Source of the DNA: Hymenobacter rubidus
GTDB taxonomy: Bacteria; Bacteroidota; Bacteroidia; Cytophagales; Hymenobacteraceae
Direction: 5' to 3'
Length of the DNA stretch: 64,000 nt
NCBI RefSeq assembly: GCF_016734815.1
Contig: NZ_JAERQF010000017.1
Location: 41,790 to 105,789, forward strand
Shown here: positions 1-11,035 of the stretch, piece by piece
How the letters are laid out: each line of letters starts with the position of its first letter
Position numbering within the stretch: position 1 is the stretch's first letter
The notes under the pieces: model-generated
Told to the model about the DNA's origin: nothing
What the model saw: only the letters and a program-made list of their open reading frames with translations
Database searches by the model: none
Position numbers and translations under genes: made by a program

Positions 1-2
1 CA

Positions 3-692
3 GATGAACGTCCGCAACTAGCGGTACCTGCTTCTATCAGCGCCACTCCCGCGGCGGAAGGCACGAGGGAAACTACTGAGCCGGCTGCTAATGCAATGCC
101 GCCCACTCCGGCTGCTCGCCAGCCGCGTCGGTCGAAAGCCCGGGCCGTTAGTGGGGCGCGGGCGGAAAAACCGGCCATCGATACGCCGGTAGTTCCCGTT
201 CAGGACCCGTCTCTGGTGCGCACGCAGGTAGCTGGGGGCCGTTTGACTGGTTCTTCGGCCAGCTTGGTGGAGGCTACTGCCGAACCCATAAAGCCCGTAG
301 CCGCAAAGAAATCCGCAGCGGCGAAGGGCGCGGCGAAAACGGATATTTTGCCAAAGCCTGCTTCGGCAGCGAAAGCAAAAGCTGCTTCAGGGAAAGCCAA
401 GCCCGTTGAACCTGCATCCGAAGCAGTGCCGGTTGTGGTAGAAGCTACTTTGGAATTGGCGCCGACGCCACCATCAAAACCGACGGCGAAATCCAAGCCC
501 GCTACTAAGGCCAAAAATGCCCCAAATGGCGCGCCTGCTATTAAAGCACCCGCGAAAGCGGTAGCAACAAAAGCGGCAGTGTCCAAAGCAGCTAAGAACG
601 TGGTGAAGCCCAAAGTACCGACGACAGAGCCAGCAGCTAAAACGCCGGCAGCAAAGGCAAAGCCGCCTAAGAAGTCGGCAAAATCAGCTTAA
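3..692 (+). CDS. C-terminal part of an Ala/Lys/Pro-rich protein (5' end outside window)
   Basis: The reading frame is open from the left window edge with no stop before the ATG at 96, so the real start probably lies outside the window and the ATG at 96 is an internal Met. At least 229 residues are visible. They are low-complexity, dominated by Ala, Lys, Pro, Val and Thr, with repeated AAK, PAK and KAK triplets and a basic end ([10 protein letters not shown]). Such tails resemble the histone H1-like extensions found on some bacterial DNA- or RNA-binding proteins such as topoisomerase I or Rho, but no catalytic domain is visible and the parent protein cannot be named. A clear terminator follows. 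The coding call is fairly firm; the function is unknown. Confidence 0.6.
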   Translation, partial: DERPQLAVPASISATPAAEGTRETTEPAANAMPPTPAARQPRRSKARAVSGARAEKPAIDTPVVPVQDPSLVRTQVAGGRLTGSSASLVEATAEPIKPVAAKKSAAAKGAAKTDILPKPASAAKAKAASGKAKPVEPASEAVPVVVEATLELAPTPPSKPTAKSKPATKAKNAPNGAPAIKAPAKAVATKAAVSKAAKNVVKPKVPTTEPAAKTPAAKAKPPKKSAKSA

Positions 693-701
693 TTTATTCT
701 C

Positions 702-735
702 AAACCCGGCCCTTTTTTGCCGGGTTTGTTGTTTT
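702..735 (+). terminator. Rho-independent terminator
   Basis: A perfect inverted repeat AAACCCGGC / GCCGGGTTT with an 8-nt T-rich loop is followed by a T-rich tract. It lies 10 nt after the stop of the Lys/Ala-rich gene. Confidence 0.75.
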
Positions 736-759
736 AGCACCCCTCCTACCCTGCTTCTT

Positions 760-2865
<2,106 letters not shown>

Positions 2866-2896
2866 GAGGGGTTTGCAGCCCGCGTGGGTGTGAGCA

Positions 2897-3045
2897 GAAG
2901 CTGTTTAGAAAGTCAAAATCGTTGTCATCCTGAGCGCAGCGAAGGACCTTATCACGTCAGAATAGGCGTTGTTCTGACGTGATAAGGTCCTTCGCTGCGC
3001 TCAGGATGACAGACGTGTAGGCAATCAGACTTTCTAAACAGCTTC
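2897..3045. repeat. 149-bp nested palindrome, MITE-like
   Basis: Perfect 18-bp terminal inverted repeats (GAAGCTGTTTAGAAAGTC at 2897-2914 and its complement at 3028-3045) enclose a second long inverted repeat of about 39 bp (2924-2962 and 2972-3010). The inner arm carries the core GTCATCCTGAGCGCAGCG. There is no coding capacity. Related copies lie at 12716-12768 (short) and 56636-56785 (degenerate). Confidence 0.8.
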
Positions 3046-3049
3046 GCAA

Positions 3050-3087
3050 TAAAAAAGAGAGCCAGGCAATGCCTGACTCCCTTTTTC
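3050..3087 (-). terminator. Terminator of the type IX-secreted protein gene
   Basis: Read on the minus strand, GGGAGTCAGGC-ATT-GCCTGGCTCTC is followed by a run of T. It lies about 30 nt beyond the minus-strand stop at 3116. Confidence 0.7.
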
Positions 3088-3115
3088 ACAATGCAATGGT
3101 GCTGCTTTCACGCAC

Positions 3116-6100
3116 TTATTCCAGCACCACTTTGCGGGTGAGAACATCGGAGCCGACCAGTACCCGGACGGTGTAGATGCCCGTGGCCAGGCCGTGGGTA
3201 CTCATCACCTGCTCAGCGCTGCCACTGCGCAGTGTCTCGGTACGTACGGTTTGTCCCAGCGCATTCACCAAGCTCACTTTCATCGTGCTGAAGGAAGTGT
3301 TGCTCAGCTTGAGGGTGAGTTGGCCGGTATTGCTGGGGTTAGGGTACACCAGCAGGGCGTTGGTATCGGCCTGCGCGCGCGTGGCCGTTGGGGCCGTGGC
3401 GGAGATGGTGAACGGGCCAGGAGTATCGGCGGCACCGTAGCCGCTCACGGCTACGTAATAGGTTTGGCCGGGCACGGTAGTCACCACCACGGCGGAGAGG
3501 CCGGTGTTGTTGGCGCCGCTGCTGCGGCACGTCACCAGCGTGAAGGGACCCGCGGAGCAACTGGGCGCCGTGAACACCCGAACCATGCCCGCTGCCGAAC
3601 CCGTGAACGCCAGGGTAACGCTCGTGACGCCAGCGGCGGGCGTCATGGTAAACCACACATCGCGGGGCGTGGTATTGGCCGAGCAGGTGGGAGCCCCGAT
3701 GCCGGTTTGCGTACTGGTGGTAGCCCCCGTGTTGGTGCTGGAAATAATGGGGCCCGTGGTAGTGGTGCCCGGTACACCCAGCGTTACGGCGCCGCAAGGG
3801 TCATCATTGGCGGGGCCACCGGCCGTGGTAGTGGTCTGGAAGCATACCGGGCCGATGTAGGAGCTGCTGCCATTGGTACCGGGGCAGTTCTGACGCACGT
3901 AGAAACAATAGCCCGTAGTAGCAGCCAGGCCCGTGAGCAGGTAGCTAGGGTTGACCAACCCGCTGACCGTGATACCAGTACCCAGCGCAAACCCTTGCAG
4001 GCCGTACTGCACCGAGTAGGTAGTGCCCGTGGCGGGGGTGCCACCCGGCAGCCAGCTGAGTTGGGCACTGCTGGCAGTGGGGCTACCCGCCACCAAAGCC
4101 GTTGGACTCAGGCAGGTAGTGGATGGGGCCGAAGTCGTGAAGCAAACCGGGCCGGCAAAGGCCCCGCCGCCCGAAGAGTTGGGGCAGTCCTGCCGCACAT
4201 AGAAGCAGTAAGCCGTTGCCGCTTGCAGGTTACTCAGCTGGAAGCTGGTAGTGGTGGCACCAGAAATAATGGTGCCCGTGCCCTGGGTGAAGCCCTGCGG
4301 GCCGTATTCGATGGTGTAGGAGGCACCGCTGGGGGCAGTGCCGCTGGTCTGCCAGCCCAGCAGGGCGGTGGTGGAAGTGATGGCAGTAGCCGTCAGGCTG
4401 ACGGGCACGGCGCAGGGCGTGGTGAAGCAAACCGGACCCGCGTAGGCGCTGCTGCCATTGCCACCGGGGCAGTCCTGCCGCACGTAGAAGCAATACGCCG
4501 TGGCCGATTGCAAGCCGGTGAGCTGGGCCGAGGGCGTGGTGAGGCCGGTGAGCACCGTGCCCGTGCCAATGGCAAAGCCCTGCAGGCCGTATTCTACCGT
4601 GTAGGTGATGCCCGTGGTGGAAGAACCACCCGGCTGCCAGCTCAGCTGAGCCGAACCATTGGTGAGGTTGGCCGAAGCCAAGGCCGTGGGCGTGGCGCAG
4701 TTGGTGGGCGAGGTAGCGCACACCGCCAACGTGCCCAGGCGCGTGCCGCCGTAGCCCCACACCCGCACATAGAGCACTTCGCCGGGCGTGCGGCCCGTGA
4801 AAGTCAGTAACGATTTCAGTGCGCCGGCGCCGTCATCATCGCAGCCAATCTGGGTCAGGTTGCTGCAGGTGCCCGAATAAATGCTCATGCCGGTATCGCC
4901 TACATCGGTACCGATGGTGGGAATAACCGTGCGCACCGTAACCGTACCCGAAGCCGGCACCGTTACCTGGAACCACAGGTCGCGGCCCTGGTAGTTGGCG
5001 CAGGTGGGAGCGGGTACACCGGTACTACCGGTAGCGGCGGTATTATCGGCAGTGGTTTGGCTAACGCAAGTGGTACCAAACTGCACGGGCAGGGTGAGAG
5101 CGCCGGCACAGTCGTCGTTTACGGGCGTCGGCGGGGGTGTGCTTACGCATACTGTAAACGCGGCGGCAGTTCCGGTGGGCTGAATCGTGGTGTTGGAGTA
5201 GATGCGCAGGTAATACGTCTGCCCGTTGGTCAGGCCGCCAATGCTGGTGCCCGCCGTATTATTGGGCAGCACCGTAGCGCAGGTAACGCTGGTCGAGTTG
5301 GCGCAAGTGCCCGTCCGAACGTCCAGTACGGCCTGGAATGCGGAGTTCAGGGTAATGAGCTGCGCCGAGCCGTTGGCCACGAAGCGGTACCACACGTCGG
5401 CCGCCGTAGTGGCAAAACCGCAGCCCGTCGTGACCGGCAACGACTGCGAAGCTGCTTCTACCGTGCCGCTTACCGGCGTGGTGCAGGTGGCGCCCGCGGT
5501 CAGGAGAATAGCCCCCGAGCACTCGTCGTTGACGGGCGGCGTGGGCGGCGGGCTCACGCAAAGCGTAAAGGTGGCATTGGCCGGAATGGGCTGCACCGTG
5601 CTGTTGGCATATATGCGGATAAAGTAGGTTTGGCCGTTGGTCAAGCCGCCCACTACCGTGCCCGTCGTGTTGCCCGCGAAAATAGTGGTGCAGAACAGGC
5701 TAGTCGAGCTGGCGCAGGTGCCGGTACGCACGTCCAGCACGGCCGCAAAGCGTGGGTTGAGCGTGATTTGCTGGGTAGTGCCGCCCGCCACGAAGCTATA
5801 CCACACATCGGCCGCCGTGGTGGCAAAACCGCAGTTGGTGGTGGGGGGCAACGACTGCGAGGCACCTACCACCGTGCCGTTGGTGGAAGTGGCGCAGCCC
5901 ACCACGACGGCCACTGCTACGGCTTGGCTGCAATCGTCGTTGGCAGCCGCAGCGGGCCCCGGCGTGAGGCACAGCGAGAAGGAGGCATTGGCCGGCAATG
6001 GCTGAATCGTTGCGTTGGCAAAAACCCGCAGGAAATAGGTTTGGCCGCTGGTGAGGCCCGCCAGGGTCAGGGGCTGACCCGTGAACGTGGTGCCGCAGAA

Positions 6101-8083
6101 CACACTCGTTGAAGTGGCGCAGGTGCCCGAGCGCACTTCTACCACCGCCCCAAAGTTGCCCGTAAAGGCCAAGGTCTGGGTGGCACCACCGGCCACGAAG
6201 CTGTACCATACGTCATTGGCATTGGTGGCAAAGCCGCAACCCGTGGTGGGCGGCAGCGACTGCGAGGCCCCGGCCACTGTGCCCGTCACGGGTGTGCAGG
6301 CCGTCGCAACCGTAAGCGGAATGGCTCCGGTGCATTCGTCATTGGCGGGCGGTACCGGGCCGGGCGTGAGGCACAGGGTAAAAGTAGTAACTACCGGCTG
6401 GATGTTGTTATTAGCATATAACCGCAAAAAATATGTTTGCCCACCAGTTAATCCGGACACGGTAATAGGCTGGTTGGGAAAAGCAACCCCGCAAAACACA
6501 CTAGCAGAATTAATGCAAGTTCCTGAACGGACATCAGCAACTAGTTGAAATCCGCCGTTAAACGTCAGCGTTTGGGTAGCCGCGCTTGCTGTAAAGCTGT
6601 ACCATACATCATTGGCTATAGTAACTCCAGTACCACTACAACTCGCGGGTGGCAGACTCTGTGAAGCACCGCTTAGGGTACCGCTCACTAACGACGTGCA
6701 ACCTGAGGTTACCGGCAACGTCACAGCATTAACGCAGTCGTCGTTGGTAGCCGGAACAGGTCCAGGAGTCAGACAAATCGTAAACTGAAGATTAGTGGGC
6801 GAAAAATTTGTATTGATGTAAACACGCAGAAAATAAGTCTGGCCGCTAGTGAGGCCGCTCAGGGTCAGCCCTTGTCCAGAGGTAACCGTACCGCAAAAGA
6901 CGCTGGCAGAACTAGCACAGGTACCTGAGCGCACCTCCACAGCAGCAAAAAAACTACTATTTAGAGTTAACGTCTGAGTAGCCCCTGTTGCTACAAATCT
7001 GTACCAAGCGTCATTGGCTGTGGTAATGCCGGGGCTGCAAGTAGCAGATGGAGGCAGCGACTGCGTAGCGCCAGCGAGAGTACCGCTAACTGGGACGCTA
7101 CAAGCGGTGGTAACTGGTAACTGTACCGCGTTGGCGCAGTCATCATTCACCAAGGGTGCCGGGGTAGTGGCGCACACGGCAATGGTGCCGCTATTCTGGT
7201 TATTGTAGGACCACACCCGAATGTAGAGCACTTCGCCGGGCGTGCGGCCCGTGAAAGTCAGCAGGGACTTGAGGTTGCCGGCGGCATCATCGTCGCAGCC
7301 CAGCCCCGCCAAGTTTCCGCAAGTGCCCGAATACATGCTCATACCGGTATCGCCCACGTCGGTGCCGGTGCTGGCCACCACGGTTTGCACCGTTACGTTG
7401 CCGCTGGCCGGCACTACTACCGAAAACCACAGGTCGCGGCCCTGGTAGTTGGCGCAGAGGGGTGCCGGCACGCCCACACTGGCCGTGGCCAGGGTGTTAT
7501 CGGCGCTCACGGTGTTGGTGCACGTCCCGGTAGTGTTCACCGGCACGCTGATGGCCCCGATGCAGTCGTCGTTGTTTGGCCCCGTAGCGCCCTGCCCAAT
7601 GCACAGCGCAAACGTACTGCTGATGCCGGTGGGAGGCGTATTGGTGGCCGGATACACCCGAATGAGGTAAGTCTGCCCGCCCACCAGGCCGCCCACCGAG
7701 ACGGCCGAAGTGTTGTTGTTGGCAATGGTGGTGCAGAAGATGCTGGTCGAGCTGGCGCAGGTGCCCGAGCGCACGTCGAGGATGGCCGCAAAGCGCGGGG
7801 CCAGCGTTACGAGGTGGTTGGTGCTGGTGGCCGTGAAGCTGTACCACACATCAAGCGCCGACGTGAGGCCGATGCCGCAGGCCGCAGTGGGTGCCAGGCT
7901 CTGGGTGGCCGTGGCCACCGTGCCGTTCACCGGCACGGTACACACGCTGGATGTCGTCAGTGGCACAGCCGTAGCACAGTCGTCGTTGGCCACCTGGGCC
8001 AGGGCCCGGCTGCTGCCCAGCAGTGCAAGCACGGCCCACAGCACGGCCACGCGTCGGGATAGTAAGCGTATGGTTATCTTCAT
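3116..8083 (-). CDS. Large secreted modular protein with type IX secretion C-terminal domain
   Basis: A 1655-residue protein with a signal peptide (residues 1-29, ending SSRALA). Eight modules of about 135-140 residues each start with NDDC or NDEC, near residues 32, 173, 314, 448, 583, 716, 854 and 991. Most have a W-Y-S/R-F strand and a VRSGTC-like motif. Modules 2 and 8 are a second type with RDLWF, GDTGMS, GCDDD and RTPGEVLY. Three fibronectin type III domains follow (about 1127-1420), then a divergent NDDPC module (about 1425-1560). A C-terminal sorting domain starts at about 1578 (VYPNPSNTGQ, ending RKVVLE). This end directs export by the type IX system and surface attachment or release. 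Adhesion or binding is likely, but the ligand is unknown and no catalytic domain is seen. Codons from about 6370 to 7110 are clearly more AT-rich than the rest of the gene. Confidence 0.9.
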   Translation of the reverse strand: MKITIRLLSRRVAVLWAVLALLGSSRALAQVANDDCATAVPLTTSSVCTVPVNGTVATATQSLAPTAACGIGLTSALDVWYSFTATSTNHLVTLAPRFAAILDVRSGTCASSTSIFCTTIANNNTSAVSVGGLVGGQTYLIRVYPATNTPPTGISSTFALCIGQGATGPNNDDCIGAISVPVNTTGTCTNTVSADNTLATASVGVPAPLCANYQGRDLWFSVVVPASGNVTVQTVVASTGTDVGDTGMSMYSGTCGNLAGLGCDDDAAGNLKSLLTFTGRTPGEVLYIRVWSYNNQNSGTIAVCATTPAPLVNDDCANAVQLPVTTACSVPVSGTLAGATQSLPPSATCSPGITTANDAWYRFVATGATQTLTLNSSFFAAVEVRSGTCASSASVFCGTVTSGQGLTLSGLTSGQTYFLRVYINTNFSPTNLQFTICLTPGPVPATNDDCVNAVTLPVTSGCTSLVSGTLSGASQSLPPASCSGTGVTIANDVWYSFTASAATQTLTFNGGFQLVADVRSGTCINSASVFCGVAFPNQPITVSGLTGGQTYFLRLYANNNIQPVVTTFTLCLTPGPVPPANDECTGAIPLTVATACTPVTGTVAGASQSLPPTTGCGFATNANDVWYSFVAGGATQTLAFTGNFGAVVEVRSGTCATSTSVFCGTTFTGQPLTLAGLTSGQTYFLRVFANATIQPLPANASFSLCLTPGPAAAANDDCSQAVAVAVVVGCATSTNGTVVGASQSLPPTTNCGFATTAADVWYSFVAGGTTQQITLNPRFAAVLDVRTGTCASSTSLFCTTIFAGNTTGTVVGGLTNGQTYFIRIYANSTVQPIPANATFTLCVSPPPTPPVNDECSGAILLTAGATCTTPVSGTVEAASQSLPVTTGCGFATTAADVWYRFVANGSAQLITLNSAFQAVLDVRTGTCANSTSVTCATVLPNNTAGTSIGGLTNGQTYYLRIYSNTTIQPTGTAAAFTVCVSTPPPTPVNDDCAGALTLPVQFGTTCVSQTTADNTAATGSTGVPAPTCANYQGRDLWFQVTVPASGTVTVRTVIPTIGTDVGDTGMSIYSGTCSNLTQIGCDDDGAGALKSLLTFTGRTPGEVLYVRVWGYGGTRLGTLAVCATSPTNCATPTALASANLTNGSAQLSWQPGGSSTTGITYTVEYGLQGFAIGTGTVLTGLTTPSAQLTGLQSATAYCFYVRQDCPGGNGSSAYAGPVCFTTPCAVPVSLTATAITSTTALLGWQTSGTAPSGASYTIEYGPQGFTQGTGTIISGATTTSFQLSNLQAATAYCFYVRQDCPNSSGGGAFAGPVCFTTSAPSTTCLSPTALVAGSPTASSAQLSWLPGGTPATGTTYSVQYGLQGFALGTGITVSGLVNPSYLLTGLAATTGYCFYVRQNCPGTNGSSSYIGPVCFQTTTTAGGPANDDPCGAVTLGVPGTTTTGPIISSTNTGATTSTQTGIGAPTCSANTTPRDVWFTMTPAAGVTSVTLAFTGSAAGMVRVFTAPSCSAGPFTLVTCRSSGANNTGLSAVVVTTVPGQTYYVAVSGYGAADTPGPFTISATAPTATRAQADTNALLVYPNPSNTGQLTLKLSNTSFSTMKVSLVNALGQTVRTETLRSGSAEQVMSTHGLATGIYTVRVLVGSDVLTRKVVLE

Positions 8084-8337
8084 AAGGTGGGGGTGAGGAG
8101 ATGGAAAAAGGGAGGGAAAATGGCGGGCTTAAGTCGAACCGTACTCTGGCCGCTCAAGCTATAAATTTTCCAGCAATAATCTAGCCACCAAATGAATATT
8201 CGAGTACTTATACTTCCAAAAAACAAGGGCTTCAACCGCCTTGGCTCTGATGCTGTCCCGTCCTTAAGAAGGATTTTCCTGCGTGGCATGAGCGCCGGGA
8301 ATGGGCCCGCCCGCCAACTTATGCTGCGGCATTGGGG

Positions 8338-8368
8338 TTGGTGACGGGGAGCCGGGGCTTTATCTTTA
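8338..8368 (+). promoter_or_regulatory. Bacteroidota-type promoter of priA
   Basis: TTG at 8338-8340, a 20-nt spacer, then TATCTTTA at 8361-8368 (7 of 8 matches to TAnnTTTG). It predicts transcription starting near 8374, about 20 nt before the TTG start of priA. Confidence 0.5.
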
Positions 8369-8393
8369 CTATTCCCCTACCCTATCCGCTGTT

Positions 8394-10937
8394 TTGAGTC
8401 TGACGCTTGATTTTATTTCGCCCGCAGCCGCCCCGGCGGCCGACCGGGTGACGCTGTTTGCCGACGTTATTTTGCCCCTGCCCCTGCCGCGGCTCTACAC
8501 CTACCGGGTGCCGTATGAGCTGAACGACAACGTGGTAATCGGGGGCCGCGTCATTGTGCAGTTTGGGGCCAAAAAGACGCTTAGCTGCATTGTGGCCGCC
8601 GTGCACGAAAACGCGCCCAAAGAGTATCAGGCCAAGTACATCCTCGAATTTATCGACGATGCACCCGTGGTCACCCAGCCGCAGCTCAAGCTGTTTCGCT
8701 GGATGGCCGACTATTACATGTGCACCATTGGCGAGGTGATAAACGCGGCCCTGCCCTCGGCGCTCAAGCTCAGCTCCGAGTCGCGCATCCAGCTGCACCC
8801 CGCTTTTTCCAGGGAAGAAAACGAGTACCCGCTCTCCGCGCAGGAAGCGTTGATTGTGGACGCGCTGGGCACGGTGGAAGACGGCAAAGCCCTGACCTTT
8901 ACCGAAGTGGGCGACCTGCTGGGCATCACCTCTTTTCACAAGGTGATAAAGTCGCTGATGCACAAGGACGTCATTTTCCTCTTTGAGCACACCGCCGACA
9001 AGTACGCGCCCAAAGTGGTGAAGAAGGTGCGCCTGGCGCATCATTTCGTATCAGAAGCCTCACTAGAGCAACTGTTTGAGAGCCTCGCTACCAAGCCCAA
9101 GCAGCTGGATGTGCTGCTGAAGTACCTGCAGCGAGTGCCGGTGCACCAGAACGAGCACGCCAACCACGCGGGCATTGAAAAACCCTACCTGACCAGCAGC
9201 CCCCACCTCTCGGCCTCGGCCGTGAACACGCTCATCAAAAACGGCGTACTGGAACAGTTCGACCAGATTGTGAGCCGGTTCCCGCTGGAAAACGAGGGAG
9301 CCATTCAAATGAATTTCTCGCTCACCGAGGCCCAGACTTCGGCGCGCGATGAAATCATGGCGCACTTTGGCCAGCAGGAAATCGTGCTGCTGCACGGCGT
9401 GACGGGCGCGGGCAAAACCGAGATTTACATCGACCTCATTCGCAAGGCCATGGAGGGCGGCGGGCAGGTGCTGTACCTGCTGCCCGAAATTGCCCTCACG
9501 GCCCAGATTGTGACGCGCCTGATGCGCGTGTTCGGCTCGCGGCTGGGCGTGTACCACTCCAAATTCTCCGACAACGAACGGGTGGAAGTGTGGAACGGCG
9601 TACTCTCCGGCCGCTTTCAGGTGGTGATTGGGGTGCGCTCGGCGGTGTTTTTGCCGTTTGATAACCTCGCGCTCATCATCGTGGACGAGGAGCACGAATC
9701 GAGCTATAAGCAGTACGAGCCCGCCCCGCGCTACAACGCCCGCGAAGTAGCCCTGATGATGGCCAACTTCCAGGGCGCCAAAACGCTGCTGGGCTCGGCC
9801 ACGCCAGCCGTCGAAACCTACTACCAGGCCAAGCAGGGCCGCTACGGACTAGTGAGCCTCACCAAGCGCTTTGGGGAAGCGGGCATGCCGGATATTGAGC
9901 TGGTAGACACCCGCAAGGCCCGCGACCAAAAGACCATGCACAACCACTTCACCGCCGACCTGCTGGGCGAAGTGGAGCGCACCCTGGGCCGGCAGGAACA
10001 GGTCATTCTGTTCCAGAACCGGCGCGGCTACGCGCCCGTGGTGGCCTGCCAGGACTGCGGCTGGATTCCCAAGTGCACCAACTGCGCCGTGAGCCTCAGC
10101 TACCACAAGCACAGCCATGAGCTGCGCTGCCACTACTGCGGCTACCACGAAGCCATGGTGACCAAGTGCCCCGCCTGCGGCTCCCGCGCCGTGAAAACGC
10201 AGGGCTTCGGCACCGAAAAGATTGAGGACGACCTCAAAATTATGCTGCCCCAGGCTAATATCCAGCGCATGGATTTGGATACGACGCGCGCCAAAAACAG
10301 CTACCAGCAAATCATTGCCGACTTCGAGAAGCAAACCACCAACGTGCTGGTGGGCACCCAGATGGTGACCAAAGGCCTCGACTTTGCCAACGTGAGCCTC
10401 GTGGGCATCATCAACGCCGACAGCATCATTCACTACCCCGATTTCCGGGCCCACGAGCGAGCCTACCAGATGTTTGTGCAGGTAAGCGGCCGGGCCGGGC
10501 GCAAGGGCAAGAAGGGCAAAGTCATCATCCAGACGGCCGACCCCACGCAGGTGATTTTCGACAAAGTCATTCGCAACGATTACGTGGAATTTTACAACTA
10601 CGAAATCATGCAGCGGCGCGAGCACGGCTACCCGCCGTTCATGCGCATCATCAAGCTCACGGTGAAGCACGTAGAGCAAGGACTGGGCGAACAAGCCGCT
10701 ATTTTGCTAACCCAGGAGCTGGTCGACCGCCTGGGCGGCGCCGCCGTGCTGGGCCCCGAAGCGCCCTACATTTTCCGCATCCGCAACTTCTATCTGCAGG
10801 AAATCACCATCAAGCTCGACCGGGCCCACACGGTGCTCAAGCAAGCCAAGCAACACATCTGTGAAGCCATGGACGTGGTGCGCGACCAGAAAGAGTTCAA
10901 GCAAGCCCGCCTAGTAGCCGACGTGGACCCGATGTGA
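8394..10937 (+). CDS. priA: Primosomal protein N' (replication restart helicase PriA)
   Basis: ATP-dependent 3'-5' DNA helicase that reloads the replisome at stalled forks. The start is placed at the TTG at 8394 because a promoter-like TTG-N20-TATCTTTA precedes it and family homology begins just after (LFADVILPLPLPRLYTYRVP region). The upstream in-frame ATG at 8301 would lie before that promoter. From this start the protein has 847 residues. Visible motifs are Walker A (GVTGAGKTEIY, about residue 334), DEEH (about 430), LLGSATPAVETY, and a zinc-binding block beginning at about 551 (CQDC, CTNC, CHYC, CPAC). The helicase C-terminal motifs include QVSGRAGRKG. It appears monocistronic, with a terminator after it. 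Confidence 0.95.
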   Translation: MSLTLDFISPAAAPAADRVTLFADVILPLPLPRLYTYRVPYELNDNVVIGGRVIVQFGAKKTLSCIVAAVHENAPKEYQAKYILEFIDDAPVVTQPQLKLFRWMADYYMCTIGEVINAALPSALKLSSESRIQLHPAFSREENEYPLSAQEALIVDALGTVEDGKALTFTEVGDLLGITSFHKVIKSLMHKDVIFLFEHTADKYAPKVVKKVRLAHHFVSEASLEQLFESLATKPKQLDVLLKYLQRVPVHQNEHANHAGIEKPYLTSSPHLSASAVNTLIKNGVLEQFDQIVSRFPLENEGAIQMNFSLTEAQTSARDEIMAHFGQQEIVLLHGVTGAGKTEIYIDLIRKAMEGGGQVLYLLPEIALTAQIVTRLMRVFGSRLGVYHSKFSDNERVEVWNGVLSGRFQVVIGVRSAVFLPFDNLALIIVDEEHESSYKQYEPAPRYNAREVALMMANFQGAKTLLGSATPAVETYYQAKQGRYGLVSLTKRFGEAGMPDIELVDTRKARDQKTMHNHFTADLLGEVERTLGRQEQVILFQNRRGYAPVVACQDCGWIPKCTNCAVSLSYHKHSHELRCHYCGYHEAMVTKCPACGSRAVKTQGFGTEKIEDDLKIMLPQANIQRMDLDTTRAKNSYQQIIADFEKQTTNVLVGTQMVTKGLDFANVSLVGIINADSIIHYPDFRAHERAYQMFVQVSGRAGRKGKKGKVIIQTADPTQVIFDKVIRNDYVEFYNYEIMQRREHGYPPFMRIIKLTVKHVEQGLGEQAAILLTQELVDRLGGAAVLGPEAPYIFRIRNFYLQEITIKLDRAHTVLKQAKQHICEAMDVVRDQKEFKQARLVADVDPM

Positions 10938-10978
10938 GCATCGGCCTATATGGCCCGCACTACAGAAATAGTTTTACT

Positions 10979-11015
10979 AAAAAAGGCCCGCTCGATGCAT
11001 CGAGCGGGCCTTTTT
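10979..11015. terminator. Bidirectional terminator between priA and the convergent lipoprotein gene
   Basis: The palindrome GGCCCGCTCGATGCATCGAGC continues to GGGCC and is flanked by A-run and T-run on the two sides, so it can end transcription in both directions. Confidence 0.8.
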
Positions 11016-11035
11016 GATAAAGCATGCAATAAGTC

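Noticed and set aside
3194..4810. 538-codon open frame opposite the type IX-secreted protein
   Set aside because: Gly/Arg-rich, no domain, wholly antisense to a well-supported gene with a signal peptide and sorting domain.
9849..10694. 281-codon minus-strand frame
   Set aside because: Antisense to the PriA helicase core; no family resemblance.
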